From Ochromonas danica (taxonomy: Eukaryota; Sar; Chrysophyceae; Chromulinales; Chromulinaceae), in the NCBI GenBank assembly GCA_015146655.1, contig VKHL01000233.1, forward strand, positions 1 to 31,459: 31,459 bases of DNA, given 5' to 3'. Position 1 is the stretch's first letter. Each line of letters opens with the position of its first letter. A program made the translations under genes and the position numbers. Shown piece by piece: positions 10,122 to 20,000 of the stretch. The notes beneath the pieces were generated by a model. That model was given only the letters and a program-made list of their open reading frames with translations. It was not told where the DNA came from and did not search any database.

Positions 10122-12498
10122 CTACTTCTCCAGAGCCGAAGATCCCGACTCGGACTCCGATTGCAACCCAAAAGATTCAAAAGACGACTGCAAAGCATTC
10201 ATTTGTTGTTGCTGTGACGTAGGTGTCGAGATTTGTGGCGCTTGCTGGAAACTAATAATCTGAGTTGGCATAGACAAAGCGGGTCGGCCCATCTGCATAC
10301 CAATGTGCAAACCCATCGGAGAAGACATGTGAGTAGGTGGAGGAGGAGGAGCTGGATAGAATCGCATATTCATTCCCAGATGAGGAGGCAAGGAAGCAGA
10401 TATTGGGCTATCAGTTGACAAATAATTACCACCAGGCATATCATAGCGAGAGAACATAGTTAAATTGTTTTCTTGGCCGCCCAGCTGCGTAGTATTTAAA
10501 TTCATTGGCTGTAACATCATTGGCGGGGGAGCTAAATTGGGTTGCATATGCTGAGGTTGTTGCATAGCCATTCTTGAATTACCGCCAGTTGGAGACACAG
10601 ACATCAAACCACGAGAAGCGCCACCATTACCGCCATAGCCAAAGTTATCATCAAATGTGGACGAAATACTGCTACCATGAAGACCCGCATTCGAACCTGA
10701 ATTGCCGCTATTGACACGTTTGTGTTGAACCTTTAGACGTTTACTACCAATTTGGAATCCATTCATTGACTCAATAGCCGTATTCGCACTTTCAAAACTG
10801 TCGTACGAAACAAAACCTAACGAACACAAAATAACGTCAATGAGCCTCTCAGACAGAATCTCAAAAGAAGTTTTACGACTTACCAAATCCTTTAGAATCC
10901 GATGTCTTCTTGTCAACGAAGACTTTTGCCGATATAACATTGCCAAACGGAGCGAAAAGAGTCGCCAGATCGGCGTCCGTCAGATCTCGTGGCAAGTGAT
11001 AAATAAACAGGTTGGCACCATTAGGACCTACGGAAAACGAAGAATGGTTAGTCGGCTGCAATTATCGGCAAAACATTGAGGATTTCTCCAACCTTCGGGA
11101 GGACGCAGATGATGAGCTGAATGACCATCCGTGGAACGATTAGATCCCATCATATCGCGGTCCGAAGGAACACTTCGGAGCATAGGCTGATTTCCACCAC
11201 CAACACCTGGGCCATTCATGGAAAGATGAGAACCAACCGAATTATTCATTCCACCCATGCCTTGCATGGAAGGAACTTGAGAACCTAGCGAGTTTAGACC
11301 GAGAGAAGAATTAGAATCTTTGTTAGACATGCCCATACGATCATTATGCTCTGACAAACCAAATGCATTTACGCCTGAGGAATAATTAGAGTACATCTGC
11401 TTGTGAGAGAGCATCGGAGGTGTTTGCAGGTTATGGTGCCCATGCATAGTAAGAGCAGAGGGAGGAGGCGGGACGGCATCGGTGGCATTATTGAAAGAAT
11501 GAGGCATACGATTGCTGTTGGAGACGAATGACATATTACGAGGAGGAAACTGATACTGATACATCATCTCATTCTGGCGACCAGGCAAGTTGTCAACGAC
11601 GTAAGGTTGAGCATCAGGCATTCCATACCAGAACTCAGGCTTGGATGACATAAGATTAGGTTGGTAGCCTTCACTTCCGTCACTTCCAATACGAGACTTG
11701 CCTTTCTTATTATCAGCAAATTTTACCACCAAAGGTCTCGTCGACCCCTACAGAAGACAAGCAATTAGGCTTACGCTCCGAGCGAAGACAATCTGCAGAA
11801 TTTACCTGAGGAATGGTTTCATTGAGACTATCAATCGCCATAATAGCAGCCTCTTTGTTGATAAACTTGACGAAGGCGCATCCTTTCGGACTTCCCTCCG
11901 GTCCCCGAATAATATGCACTTCCTTCAAGTCTCCAAAAGGCTGGAACATTTGCTGTAGCTCCTGCTCAGAGAAGGTCTTAGGTAGCATACCCACAAAAAG
12001 CTTATTTTCTCGATCCAGAGGGGTCTCCGCAAAGCGCACTTGCAAAGGATTCGCCGCCTAATATTTGGTTTAATTTCAATCAATCATCAATATCAATTTC
12101 CGCACGAATAAAATCATCACATCTGTTGGGACCAAACCAACTATAGCTCCTACTTACATTGGGAAGCTTGACGCGGTCGTGTAGGTTGTCCACGGCATCG
12201 AGAGCAGATTGATGGCGCAGATACGTCAGGAAGGCACAGCCTGGACATGATGCGGAGCAGATTAATTAAAGACCCACAGGAAAATTACTTCCTTAAGAAG
12301 AAAAAGAGCTAGAATAGTTGAGAATCCTCTACCTTTCGATTGAGCAGTGACAGTATCTCGGATTATGCTCAGCTCGCGGATGGGTCCGAAACCTTCGAAG
12401 TAGGTGGCCAGCTCTTCTTCTCCCATCTCCTTGGGAATTTGTCCAACAAACAGCTTCGTGGGCTTATTGTAATCACCTTCATCTCTATCGTCTTCCAT
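10122..12498 (-). CDS. CELF/Bruno-type RNA-binding protein with three RRMs (664 aa)
   Basis: Six exons on the minus strand: 12498-12333, 12240-12158, 12057-11806, 11747-11093, 11027-10884 and 10816-10122, with introns of 92, 100, 58, 65 and 67 nt. All joins keep frame (665 codons with stop). RRM1 starts at about residue 15 ([16 protein letters not shown]), RRM2 at about 102 ([20 protein letters not shown]) and RRM3 at about 391 ([17 protein letters not shown]; later [20 protein letters not shown] and [11 protein letters not shown]). Two adjacent N-terminal RRMs, a long divergent linker and a C-terminal RRM is the CELF/CUGBP architecture, and the RRM3 block is nearly the animal/plant consensus. 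The linker (about 185-385) is rich in Met, Asn, Ser and Gly, and a Gln/Pro/Met-rich tail follows RRM3. CELF proteins bind UG-rich RNA and control splicing, translation and deadenylation. The donor of intron 4 (GTTGGA) is weak but fixed by the protein alignment. Confidence 0.93.
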
Positions 12499-14109
12499 GG
12501 TGTGGTTGCGCTACGACCGAAAGAAGAAAGGTCTTGAACTATCTCTCAGCGAGTCCAAGTCGGCTGGGGGCTCAGAGGGAGGGCAGAGGGCCACCAGGCA
12601 CAGCACAGCACAGAGTGAGAGAGCACAGCGCAGGGACGGATTGGGCCGCACACCACGCGCTGCACTCCCATCCACCTGCACCAGTTGCGTGTTATGCTAA
12701 AACAGCAACTTTAAACTGCCATTTTCATCCTTTTCACGAGTGCATTTGCAGATGATTGTGAGCTCACTGAAGTGATTGATTTGATTATTTTACTACTTGC
12801 ACGGAATTAGTGCTCGAAGGTAATGAACTGCAACTAACAGGAAGGCGAGTGAATGAGCATTTCATCAACCGCAATGTTGTTGACTCAACACATTGCAAAA
12901 GGAACGAGCCTGATCAGGGAAACCTGTTTCTTTCACCACTCGAGTTGTCATCTCTTCAGATCCCTTTGGTCGACCTGCTGCATGTCCTGCCTGCCATCCA
13001 ACCTCGTTACTACACCATTTCCTCCTCCGCTCTTGCTCAACCCACCACTGTGAGTGTCACCGAGTTGATCAAGTCATGTCATGTCAGTTGCTGAATATGC
13101 TTTCCATCTCTACTTGTGGACTGGAGAGTCTTGTCTGGTAGTATGGAAGCATTCTAATCTTCGGGTTTCCTACCTCGCTGTGGCTGAGAGTGTTTCTGAA
13201 GAGTTGTTGCTTTGATGGATTGTGCTGGATGAGGTGGAATGGCCTTCTTCTCTGGCGAACTTATAAGCACCACATTTCTCTTATAATTTCGATAAGGAGT
13301 CCCCATCATTGGACCAAATATAAGAGAAGCTAAATGTATAGTTGGATGTATAGACTTCATCATGCCTTAGTTTGTCTTGATGCTGTGTCTGCAGCACTGT
13401 CTGTGTTAAGAGGATATCCTCTTCGTCTTCGTTGACCATCTATGATGTACAGCCCAGTTCTAGTTCATGAAAGGTTTTGTCGCTTCCACGTCAGAGTTCC
13501 TCTTGATCTCCTGAACAGATTTCTGCTGACAGCCAGCGGTGGTATTCAATATTCAATATAATTACCTTCTATATCCCGTGGTATCCGTCTATTCTTACCC
13601 CATACCATGCCCTGGATGAAGACATCGATCTAATAGGATCAAGCATGAGGATGAAGATCGCACAGCGATGAGGACACACCAAGGTCGGTCCAATGGACCG
13701 TGCTGTTCTCAGTGCAGTAGATCTGTTATGTGGTGCCAAATAAGGACATGCAGATAATGCATGGTACAGCTCGAGCTCTGTCAGAGGCGGGCAGCAGGTC
13801 CTGAGAGCGATGAGAGTCTAACTTTACAAATCTCTGTCATAGATTATAGCATATACTATAGTATACCATAGTCTAAATTTATGCTGTTTAGAGTGAGTTG
13901 ACTTACTTTTAACCCTACGTGATGAAAAGAAAGATAGAGTGAAGAGACTATAAAACCAGTTGTTGATAAAGAAGGAGAAAGGAGCGCATCTTTCGATCTA
14001 TTTATCCAATTACTAAGCTTGTTGTTACTAATCACTGGATGTCCTTCCTGCTGTGGAGCACTTCAATCTCAGCCATGAGGATGAGATATCACGATCTCTA
14101 CCCTACCAT
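12499..14109. other. Gene-poor region with gene fragment
   Basis: About 1.6 kb without a convincing gene. The first 200 bases are GC-rich and are probably the promoter and 5' UTR of the CELF-like gene. An exact 122-bp copy of reductase coding sequence lies at 12941-13062 (listed separately), at the end of a frame open from about 12777 to 13094. AT-rich short palindromes occur at about 13840-13875 (TAGCATATACTATAGTATAC). No RNA gene or transposon ends were recognised. Frames at 13154-13363 and elsewhere look like chance. Confidence 0.6.
12941..13062 (+). pseudogene. Exact 122-bp fragment of the NADPH-P450 reductase gene
   Basis: Bases 12941-13062 are identical, with no mismatch, to the reverse complement of 28045-28166 inside the last exon of the reductase gene. 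The fragment codes for the stretch starting ELSSLQIPLVDLLHVLPAIQ and including RYYTISSS, part of the FAD domain. CGAGTTG occurs at the left edge (12941-12947) and again immediately at the right edge (13061-13067), so a 7-bp direct repeat brackets the copy. It lies in an otherwise non-genic region and carries no flavin or nucleotide-binding modules, so it cannot be a working reductase. The donor lies within one exon, so DNA- and RNA-templated origins cannot be told apart from splicing. Confidence 0.95.
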
Positions 14110-16275
14110 TCACAACAGCTCCTTTGCTCCTCTCAGACTTCCCTCCATCATCATCACAGTCGCAGCTACAACTCTTTCAAACTGTTCATAGCTCACTCTG
14201 CTGTACCCTTCACCGAGATTATCTTTGCCCACTCCACTTATTAATCTCTGTTCATCAGCCTCGGCAGTAACTGGAGCAGAACTAGTGACAGCAGCAGTTC
14301 CATCATTCCGCTTCATCAACTTCGCCTCTACTCTATCAGGCTGACCATCCTTGTTGTTGTCGTAGATCAGCACAGACAGTGTGAGTCTGCCTAAATAGGT
14401 CACAGTGGGCATGTTCTCACCCTCAGGCCAGAAAGAACGGAAGAAATGGAAGGTCTGACCCGAGGTGAGGGTCCCGAACACAGTCCTGTGAGAGATGCGG
14501 GCATTCTGAGGCTGGTCGGTTTCAGAGCTGCTGCCAGCGAGAGTACCCACAGACGAAGAAACCTCAGTGCAGGGGTCTAGGTGCAGGTCGTGCAGCTCGC
14601 CCAGTGTCTGCCAAAGACTCTTCAGCAGCTTCATCACCACGCTCAATCTCTTTGCTTCGCTGAGAGTCTTGAAGAGCTTCTTCTCCTCAGGAGGCTGGGA
14701 AAGCGGAATACTGTTGACGTTGATGCTGAAGGGTCTACGAGGCTGCTCAGTACCCTCCTCCTCCTCGTCGTCGTCGTCGTCGATATCATCCTCCTCGATA
14801 TCAACGTCCTCGTCATTCACATCCATGCCCTCCTTCTTTTGCTCGGCATGAGAAATCTGCTCAGAGGGAAATAGAGGACCCATTTTGAAGACGGCCCGAA
14901 AACCAGAGGGGAAGGATGAGTTACTACTGCTACTGCTGATAGGGTTTGAGGGAGGCAAGGCAACAGTACGCCCATAGGGAGTGGGAGTGTAGGGGGGCAG
15001 TGTGGCGTAGGAGCAGCTCACAGGAGAACAGGACAGCTTGTCGTCTCTGGGTCTCTTCTTGGGTACATCGGCAGTGGCACCAGCAGCATCAGCAACAGTG
15101 TCATACACAACTCCACGTGTGTCAGCGAACATCTCTAAGGCACTCTGAGATGTGGTGGAGGTGCTGTAGTCCAGCGGCCCATAGCCACAGACATTCTCAA
15201 ACTTCATGCTATTAGATTGTTTCCACACAATCTCCTCGACACCCAGTGTGCCGTTGCAGTACATGGTCGCAGCCTGCATGATCTCGTTGACTATCACTCT
15301 GCGGGTTGCTTCGTTGTAGATGGACAGCACAGCGAAGTGAGGCTGCAGTGCGAACAGATGATCGAAGCAGAGGCGAACACAGCTGTTCCATCTACTGCGA
15401 CAGACTCTTGAGTACCATGATGACTGATGCTGATCTACAACGCTTTCAAGGTCATGTGGAGGGCCAGCTTGGTGAGTTGAAAGTGAATCCACTCGACGAT
15501 TCGCTTTCAACTCACCAAGATAACCCTCCACATGACCTTGAAAGCGTTGTAGATCAGCATCAGTCATGGTACTTAAGAGTCTGTCGCAGTAGTCAGTCCC
15601 TGCAGACCCAGAGACAGCAGGCAGATGCATCAGCTTCCGGATCTGATACTCAGTTGTATGAGAATATTGGGCCTTATCAGCGACGTAGAACAGCATATAA
15701 TCCCCGGATGTTGACTGGGCATTGTGAAGGAGAAAATCCTTGACAGACGCAGCCTCGGCCGGTACTGCCCGGTCAGATTGTTGATTGATGGGAATGCACA
15801 CTATCCGCAGAGGCCCACCAACCTTAGGCGGTTGTTTCTTTGATGCATCTGCTGCTTCACTCAATGCTAGCTTATTGTCAAATTTGTTTTCAAATGAGTT
15901 CAGCTGTTCAGTCACATAGTTTGGACACCATGAATCAAATATCAAACACAGATGGTGCTTGGAAGAGATCCCTTTGCCCACGCGTTCTCCGTAACTGTGC
16001 ACCTTGATTGCTTTTCGCCAATAGACGTTGTCTGCAGTGATCTGGACAGTATTGGCACACTCATCAGCAGTTAGAGGACAACCGAACTCGTCTTTGCCTG
16101 AAGCCTTGTAGAAGACAAGCTTGTGAATCTTCACAATGTCAGACAATTCATCGAACCTTTTCAAGTTTAGTACTATTTTTATTTTCGTAACAATCGCCCC
16201 AAATGTCGTGGGAGAGTCCATTTGCACAGTGGTGCCATTTCCCACATGTAGAATCAATTCTCTGGATGTGGACAT
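14110..16275 (-). CDS. Intronless orphan ORF (721 aa) with acidic tract and internal inverted repeat
   Basis: A single uninterrupted frame from ATG at 16275 to TGA at 14110. I recognise no family. Visible parts: an ordered N-terminal region (about 1-240; ELILHVGNGTTVQMDSPTTF, HHLCLIFDSWCPNYVTEQLN); a segment (about 225-295) encoded by the inverted repeat at 15392-15592; a Ser/Pro-rich middle with a basic KKRPRDDK patch that could be a nuclear signal; a run of about 25 mostly acidic residues (EDVDIEEDDIDDDDDEEEE); and a C-terminal region with a DNNKDGQPDRVE stretch that has the spacing of an EF-hand calcium loop (Asp1, Asn3, Asp5, Gly6, Asp9, Glu12) but no clear flanking helices. The frame stays open through the whole foldback, which argues that it is translated. 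The only long intronless gene here; it could be a lineage-specific or transferred gene. Confidence 0.65.
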   Translation of the reverse strand: MSTSRELILHVGNGTTVQMDSPTTFGAIVTKIKIVLNLKRFDELSDIVKIHKLVFYKASGKDEFGCPLTADECANTVQITADNVYWRKAIKVHSYGERVGKGISSKHHLCLIFDSWCPNYVTEQLNSFENKFDNKLALSEAADASKKQPPKVGGPLRIVCIPINQQSDRAVPAEAASVKDFLLHNAQSTSGDYMLFYVADKAQYSHTTEYQIRKLMHLPAVSGSAGTDYCDRLLSTMTDADLQRFQGHVEGYLGELKANRRVDSLSTHQAGPPHDLESVVDQHQSSWYSRVCRSRWNSCVRLCFDHLFALQPHFAVLSIYNEATRRVIVNEIMQAATMYCNGTLGVEEIVWKQSNSMKFENVCGYGPLDYSTSTTSQSALEMFADTRGVVYDTVADAAGATADVPKKRPRDDKLSCSPVSCSYATLPPYTPTPYGRTVALPPSNPISSSSSNSSFPSGFRAVFKMGPLFPSEQISHAEQKKEGMDVNDEDVDIEEDDIDDDDDEEEEGTEQPRRPFSINVNSIPLSQPPEEKKLFKTLSEAKRLSVVMKLLKSLWQTLGELHDLHLDPCTEVSSSVGTLAGSSSETDQPQNARISHRTVFGTLTSGQTFHFFRSFWPEGENMPTVTYLGRLTLSVLIYDNNKDGQPDRVEAKLMKRNDGTAAVTSSAPVTAEADEQRLISGVGKDNLGEGYSRVSYEQFERVVAATVMMMEGSLRGAKELL
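15392..15592. repeat. Long inverted repeat inside the 721-codon frame
   Basis: The left arm (15392-15489, 98 nt) and right arm (15498-15592, 95 nt) are reverse complements separated by only 8 bases. I count five substitutions and one 3-nt indel between the arms, about 95% identity. The arms begin and end CTACTGCGACAGACTC / GAGTCTGTCGCAGTAG. Because the arms are complementary, each strand can encode nearly the same peptide (DRLLSTMTDADLQRFQGHVE) and both strands are open. The transcript would fold into a hairpin with a stem of almost 100 bp. The 3-nt indel preserves the frame. Confidence 0.93.
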
Positions 16276-16536
16276 GATTCAGATTGTGTGGCGGGAACTC
16301 CAATGAGGGGCGGTCTGTTAATAAGGAGGTCATCCCACAGTGTACAGTACAGTAAAATGACTGCGAATATCATGAAAGCGCTCACAGCCCCGAGCTAAAT
16401 CGTTATCACTAATAACATGCCTGATGAAACGTAAATACCAATACAATTCATGTCAATATAAGGATGATATACCGCGACCACATGAGGATGATGATGTGAT
16501 ATGTCAACAATACCACGCCCCTGACTTTTCTTTCAG

Positions 16537-16674
16537 GCTTTTCAATTACCCATAACAGATCTATATAATATTGTTGATGTAATTAATCGATTGTTGAAGG
16601 GGTTTGAGCCACGATACGATGACCTCACTGAGAAGAAACACTTTCTTGATTCATGCCAACTTTGTCGCCGAATA
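16537..16674 (+). pseudogene. Possible exon relic of unknown gene
   Basis: A textbook acceptor (CTGACTTTTCTTTCAG, ending 16536) is followed by 46 open codons reading AFQLPITDLYNIVDVINRLL and then a charged, Cys-containing segment (GFEPRYDDLTEKKHFLDSCQ), closed by TAG at 16675. Composition looks like a folded helical protein rather than random sequence. There is no start codon and no matching upstream exon, so this would be a detached or decayed exon. I do not recognise the family. It may be chance. Confidence 0.25.
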
Positions 16675-16886
16675 TAGTCAACATTCAGGGTGAAAGAGTT
16701 CAATAGTGAGCTACATATGCAAAGCAAACAGGATAGAGTTGATTCCGTTCATGTGGTCATATTAGTTCAAAGTCAAATGGTCTAGACTAGGGTCTACATG
16801 CAGACCAGGATTGGGGATGATCCAGAATCCCAGAATTTGGACTAGACCGTAACCGGGACGGGAAGTTAATCGCGGGCGAAGCTCTC

Positions 16887-17030
16887 ATGGCCCGTCGTCT
16901 GTCTGTCTCTCTGCAGGCAGCAGAGCAAGTGACCCTCCGAGAACTCCTGGCGATCAACTTGTCGACCATATCTCTGAGACCTTCCGTCGCACTCCTTTAC
17001 CTCCGCAAACCGTTTCCTTGTCCCCATTGA
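16887..17030 (+). other. Upstream ORF ahead of CNOT1
   Basis: A 47-codon frame (ATG 16887, stop TGA 17028-17030) ends 14 bases before the CNOT1 start codon at 17045. The peptide begins MARRLSVSLQAAEQVTLREL. If the CNOT1 transcript starts upstream of 16887, ribosomes would meet this frame first and it could reduce or regulate CNOT1 translation. Conservation cannot be judged here. Confidence 0.3.
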
Positions 17031-17044
17031 AGCAGGTCTAGCAT

Positions 17045-20000
17045 ATGTTTGCTGACACTGATCGTCGAGGGGCACTTTTGAACAGTCTGCTCTCTGAGGT
17101 GGACTTGACTAACCTGCCCAAATGGGACGAAATTCAGGTGAGAGGAAGCTTTTGCTATTTTCCTTGGACCAATCAGAAATAATCTTCTTTTCCTTTCCTT
17201 TCCCTCCTTCCAGCTCTCTGCCTTGAGAAATGAGCTGCGCGAGAATCTGACAAAGTTGAATGGCATTTCCAAACTTTGCGGGGCCTTCGAGAGCAGCAAA
17301 TCAGAGCCCGGCAGCTTCCCCACTGACGACCTAGTCAACAATTTCCTTAAATGGATAGGATTGAATAAAGGAGAAAGCGTGGCTCTCGCCTTCGCTTTGA
17401 CCTTCTCCTCCTCCAAAGTCCTCGCCTTCGCGGCCAGGAAAGCTCTCCGCGCCAAACTGCCGGAAATCGCGGCTCCGAACCACTTCAACGAGATCCCTGA
17501 TGAGATTAAGCAAGGACTTGCTCATCTGATCCAGAAAGATGAGGTAAGCAGTGTGGTGTAGTCTGTCTTCCCAGCGGCTCTCTGACTGTGTCTGTCTGTC
17601 TGCCATGTGTTAGGATTTCGCTGCTTTGGATGTCTCAGGCACCTTTGTTGCCTTTTACAAAGAGCTTCAGAGTCTATCTAATCCTTCGTTTGGCGGTTCT
17701 TTAAAGCCTTCCTTAAACATTCCAGACCTCACTGCGTTCGGCAAGTTAGGAGAACTGGGAAGACCTCGTGTTAGCCTCGCATCTGTCTTGGAAGAATATG
17801 GTAGTCAATGCTCACTTTCCGCAGACACCTTCCGTAAGGCCCTGTTAAGCTCAGGTATCCGCCTGGATGAAGAGCAGCTGGCCAATATCATGATTATGGT
17901 CGTTCCCAAGAGTTACAATCCTTCTGATTCTATGTGGAATTTGGAGGTTGTAGCTGAAGTGCTTAGTCAGGAGTGCAGAAGTCTCAATTGGATCGCTGTT
18001 GCGAAATGCTTGGATAATCCCCGATTTTTCATTCGTGCGGAAAGTGATTACCAACTGCTTTCGAGACTTTTTGTTCGCATTTCTGGAGCTCCTATCCCTG
18101 CTGCTGGACTGTTGGCGTCCTTATGGAACAATAAGCCAGCACAGTTTGCGATGCTCATGTTATCGGCCAACGCTCCTCGTGCCATTGTTGACTTCGCACC
18201 CTTGGTCTCTCAGGAGCAACTGCTCCCCAGCGAAATTAATGTTCCGCCCAACTTAAGCTGGCTTTGCATTCCTTTGTATCTTCGACTCTTTGAATTGGCA
18301 AATAGTGGATTGAAGATGGAAGTTTTAGAAGTTATCGCCAAAGCTGCTGCGATGTTTCCTGAGTATGTTCTGCTCAGCCTCTCTCAGGTTCAAGACATCA
18401 GTGGTGTGCGCAACGAGTTATTACAGAGAATGTTGCCGCTATTTACTGGGCTATCTGGATCGCGTAGTTCCTCTTTGATCATCATGAAGAGGTTGTATGC
18501 GATGGGCAACGTTGATCTCTTGTTGAGATTGTGTTGCGTTGCATTCCGCCGTGCCAAGAAAGTTGGAGAAGTGCTTAATCTCGAAAATATAGTGAAGAGT
18601 CTGGGGCCAAATTTTGTTCGTAAAATGGAAGAGGAAGGAACAGTGGAAGAGTTGCTTAGTTTATGGTGCATCAAGGCAGACAAGGGAGAGGTCAACTTAG
18701 AGGAGAAGCTCTCTCTGGTTTTGGATCAAAATCCGAAGAATGTGCGAGCCGTGGTGGCTTTCATCAGACAACATGCCGAATCCTTGCGCCCACGCTTCTC
18801 TCAGGTTACTGATGGCGTCCTTTCGTTCGATTCGTGCGCCACCCTCATTCGCTTATTGCACCCAGTTGTTCCCGTGGATGAAGTGAAGGCTTTGGTTGCC
18901 ATATTCACTCAACAACAAAATCTTCAACAGCAGCAACAACAGCTACATTCTTCCCAAATGTTGCCATCTTCCGGTCTGGGAGGAGCGGCTAGTTCCGTTA
19001 ATCTTTACGGAAGAGACCCCGTGCGTGAAATTGTTGAAGCACCTGAAGTTATCAGACTGCCTCCAGGTCAAGAGTCTGAGGATGTTGAAGCAATTGCAAA
19101 TGCTTACTTCCAGAAGATTTACACGACGGATATTTCAATTCCAGAGGTCATCAATTTAATGCGGCAATTCAAGACGTCGGCTGAGAAGAAAGAGCAAGAA
19201 ATCTTCAGATGTATGGTGCACAACCTTTACGACGAGTATCGCTTCTTTCACAAGTATCCTGAAAAGGAGTTGAATATTACCGGACGTCTATTTGGTGCCC
19301 TCATTCAACACCAGCTGGTTTCCAGTATTACCCTTGGCATTGCTTTACGTTATGTTTTGGAGGCTCTGAGAAAAGATCCTGAGCAAGGCGAAGGAAATGA
19401 AAAGATGTTTCGTTTTGGACAGATTGCCCTGGACCAGTTCAGATCTCGTCTTGGTGAATGGCCTCAATATTGCTCTCATTTGATTCAAATCCCCCATCTA
19501 TCACGTCACAATGCAGACTTGTTCCAGGAGGCACAAAGAGCTCTCAGCAATCCTAATCCCGTTCCTCAGCAACCATCTTCCATGCAGCAGACGCCAATAT
19601 CACAGAGCGCTAATCAATCTTCTATTCATCCTTCCGGCGCCAGTTCCAGTCAGTTTTCTACCCCTTCTTATGATTATGGATCTGGCTCGATTGGTGGCAA
19701 TTTTTCCTCTTTCCAAAATCCATCAGTCGTTCCCCCCTCATTTCCATCTATCCCCCAAACTAACAATACCTTGGGTAGTGGCGTGCAGAATTACACGCCA
19801 AGTGGTTTGGGTGGTAGTGGTTCTGGGATGGGTAGTTTGCCTCAACAGTTTTCAAACCTATCTTTTGGAACTGTTGGAAGCGAAGGTGCTTCTTTGCTCG
19901 GCGGAAATGCCGGTGTCGTGTCTAAACCGCCCTCTTTACCACCTCCAGTTGGTTTAGGAAGCGTAGGACTCTCTGCCTCTTCTCTTTCTGCTGAATCAAC

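Larger units (their letters stand above)
16276..17044. other. Intergenic gap between divergent genes
   Basis: 769 bases between the divergently oriented orphan ORF and CNOT1, so it should hold both promoters. It contains a possible exon relic at 16537-16674 and a short upstream ORF at 16887-17030, listed separately. The left part (16340-16560) is AT-rich. No RNA gene was recognised. Confidence 0.55.

Noticed and set aside
13154-13363. 69-codon minus-strand frame
   Set aside because: No recognisable family, no splice context and no Kozak-like context; probably chance.
13840-13875. AT-rich palindromes (CATATACTATAGTATA)
   Set aside because: Short and low in complexity; expected by chance in AT-rich spacer DNA.
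14567-15743. Several open frames on the plus strand opposite the 721-codon ORF
   Set aside because: They are antisense shadows of one long frame; those over the inverted repeat are open only because the repeat is symmetrical.
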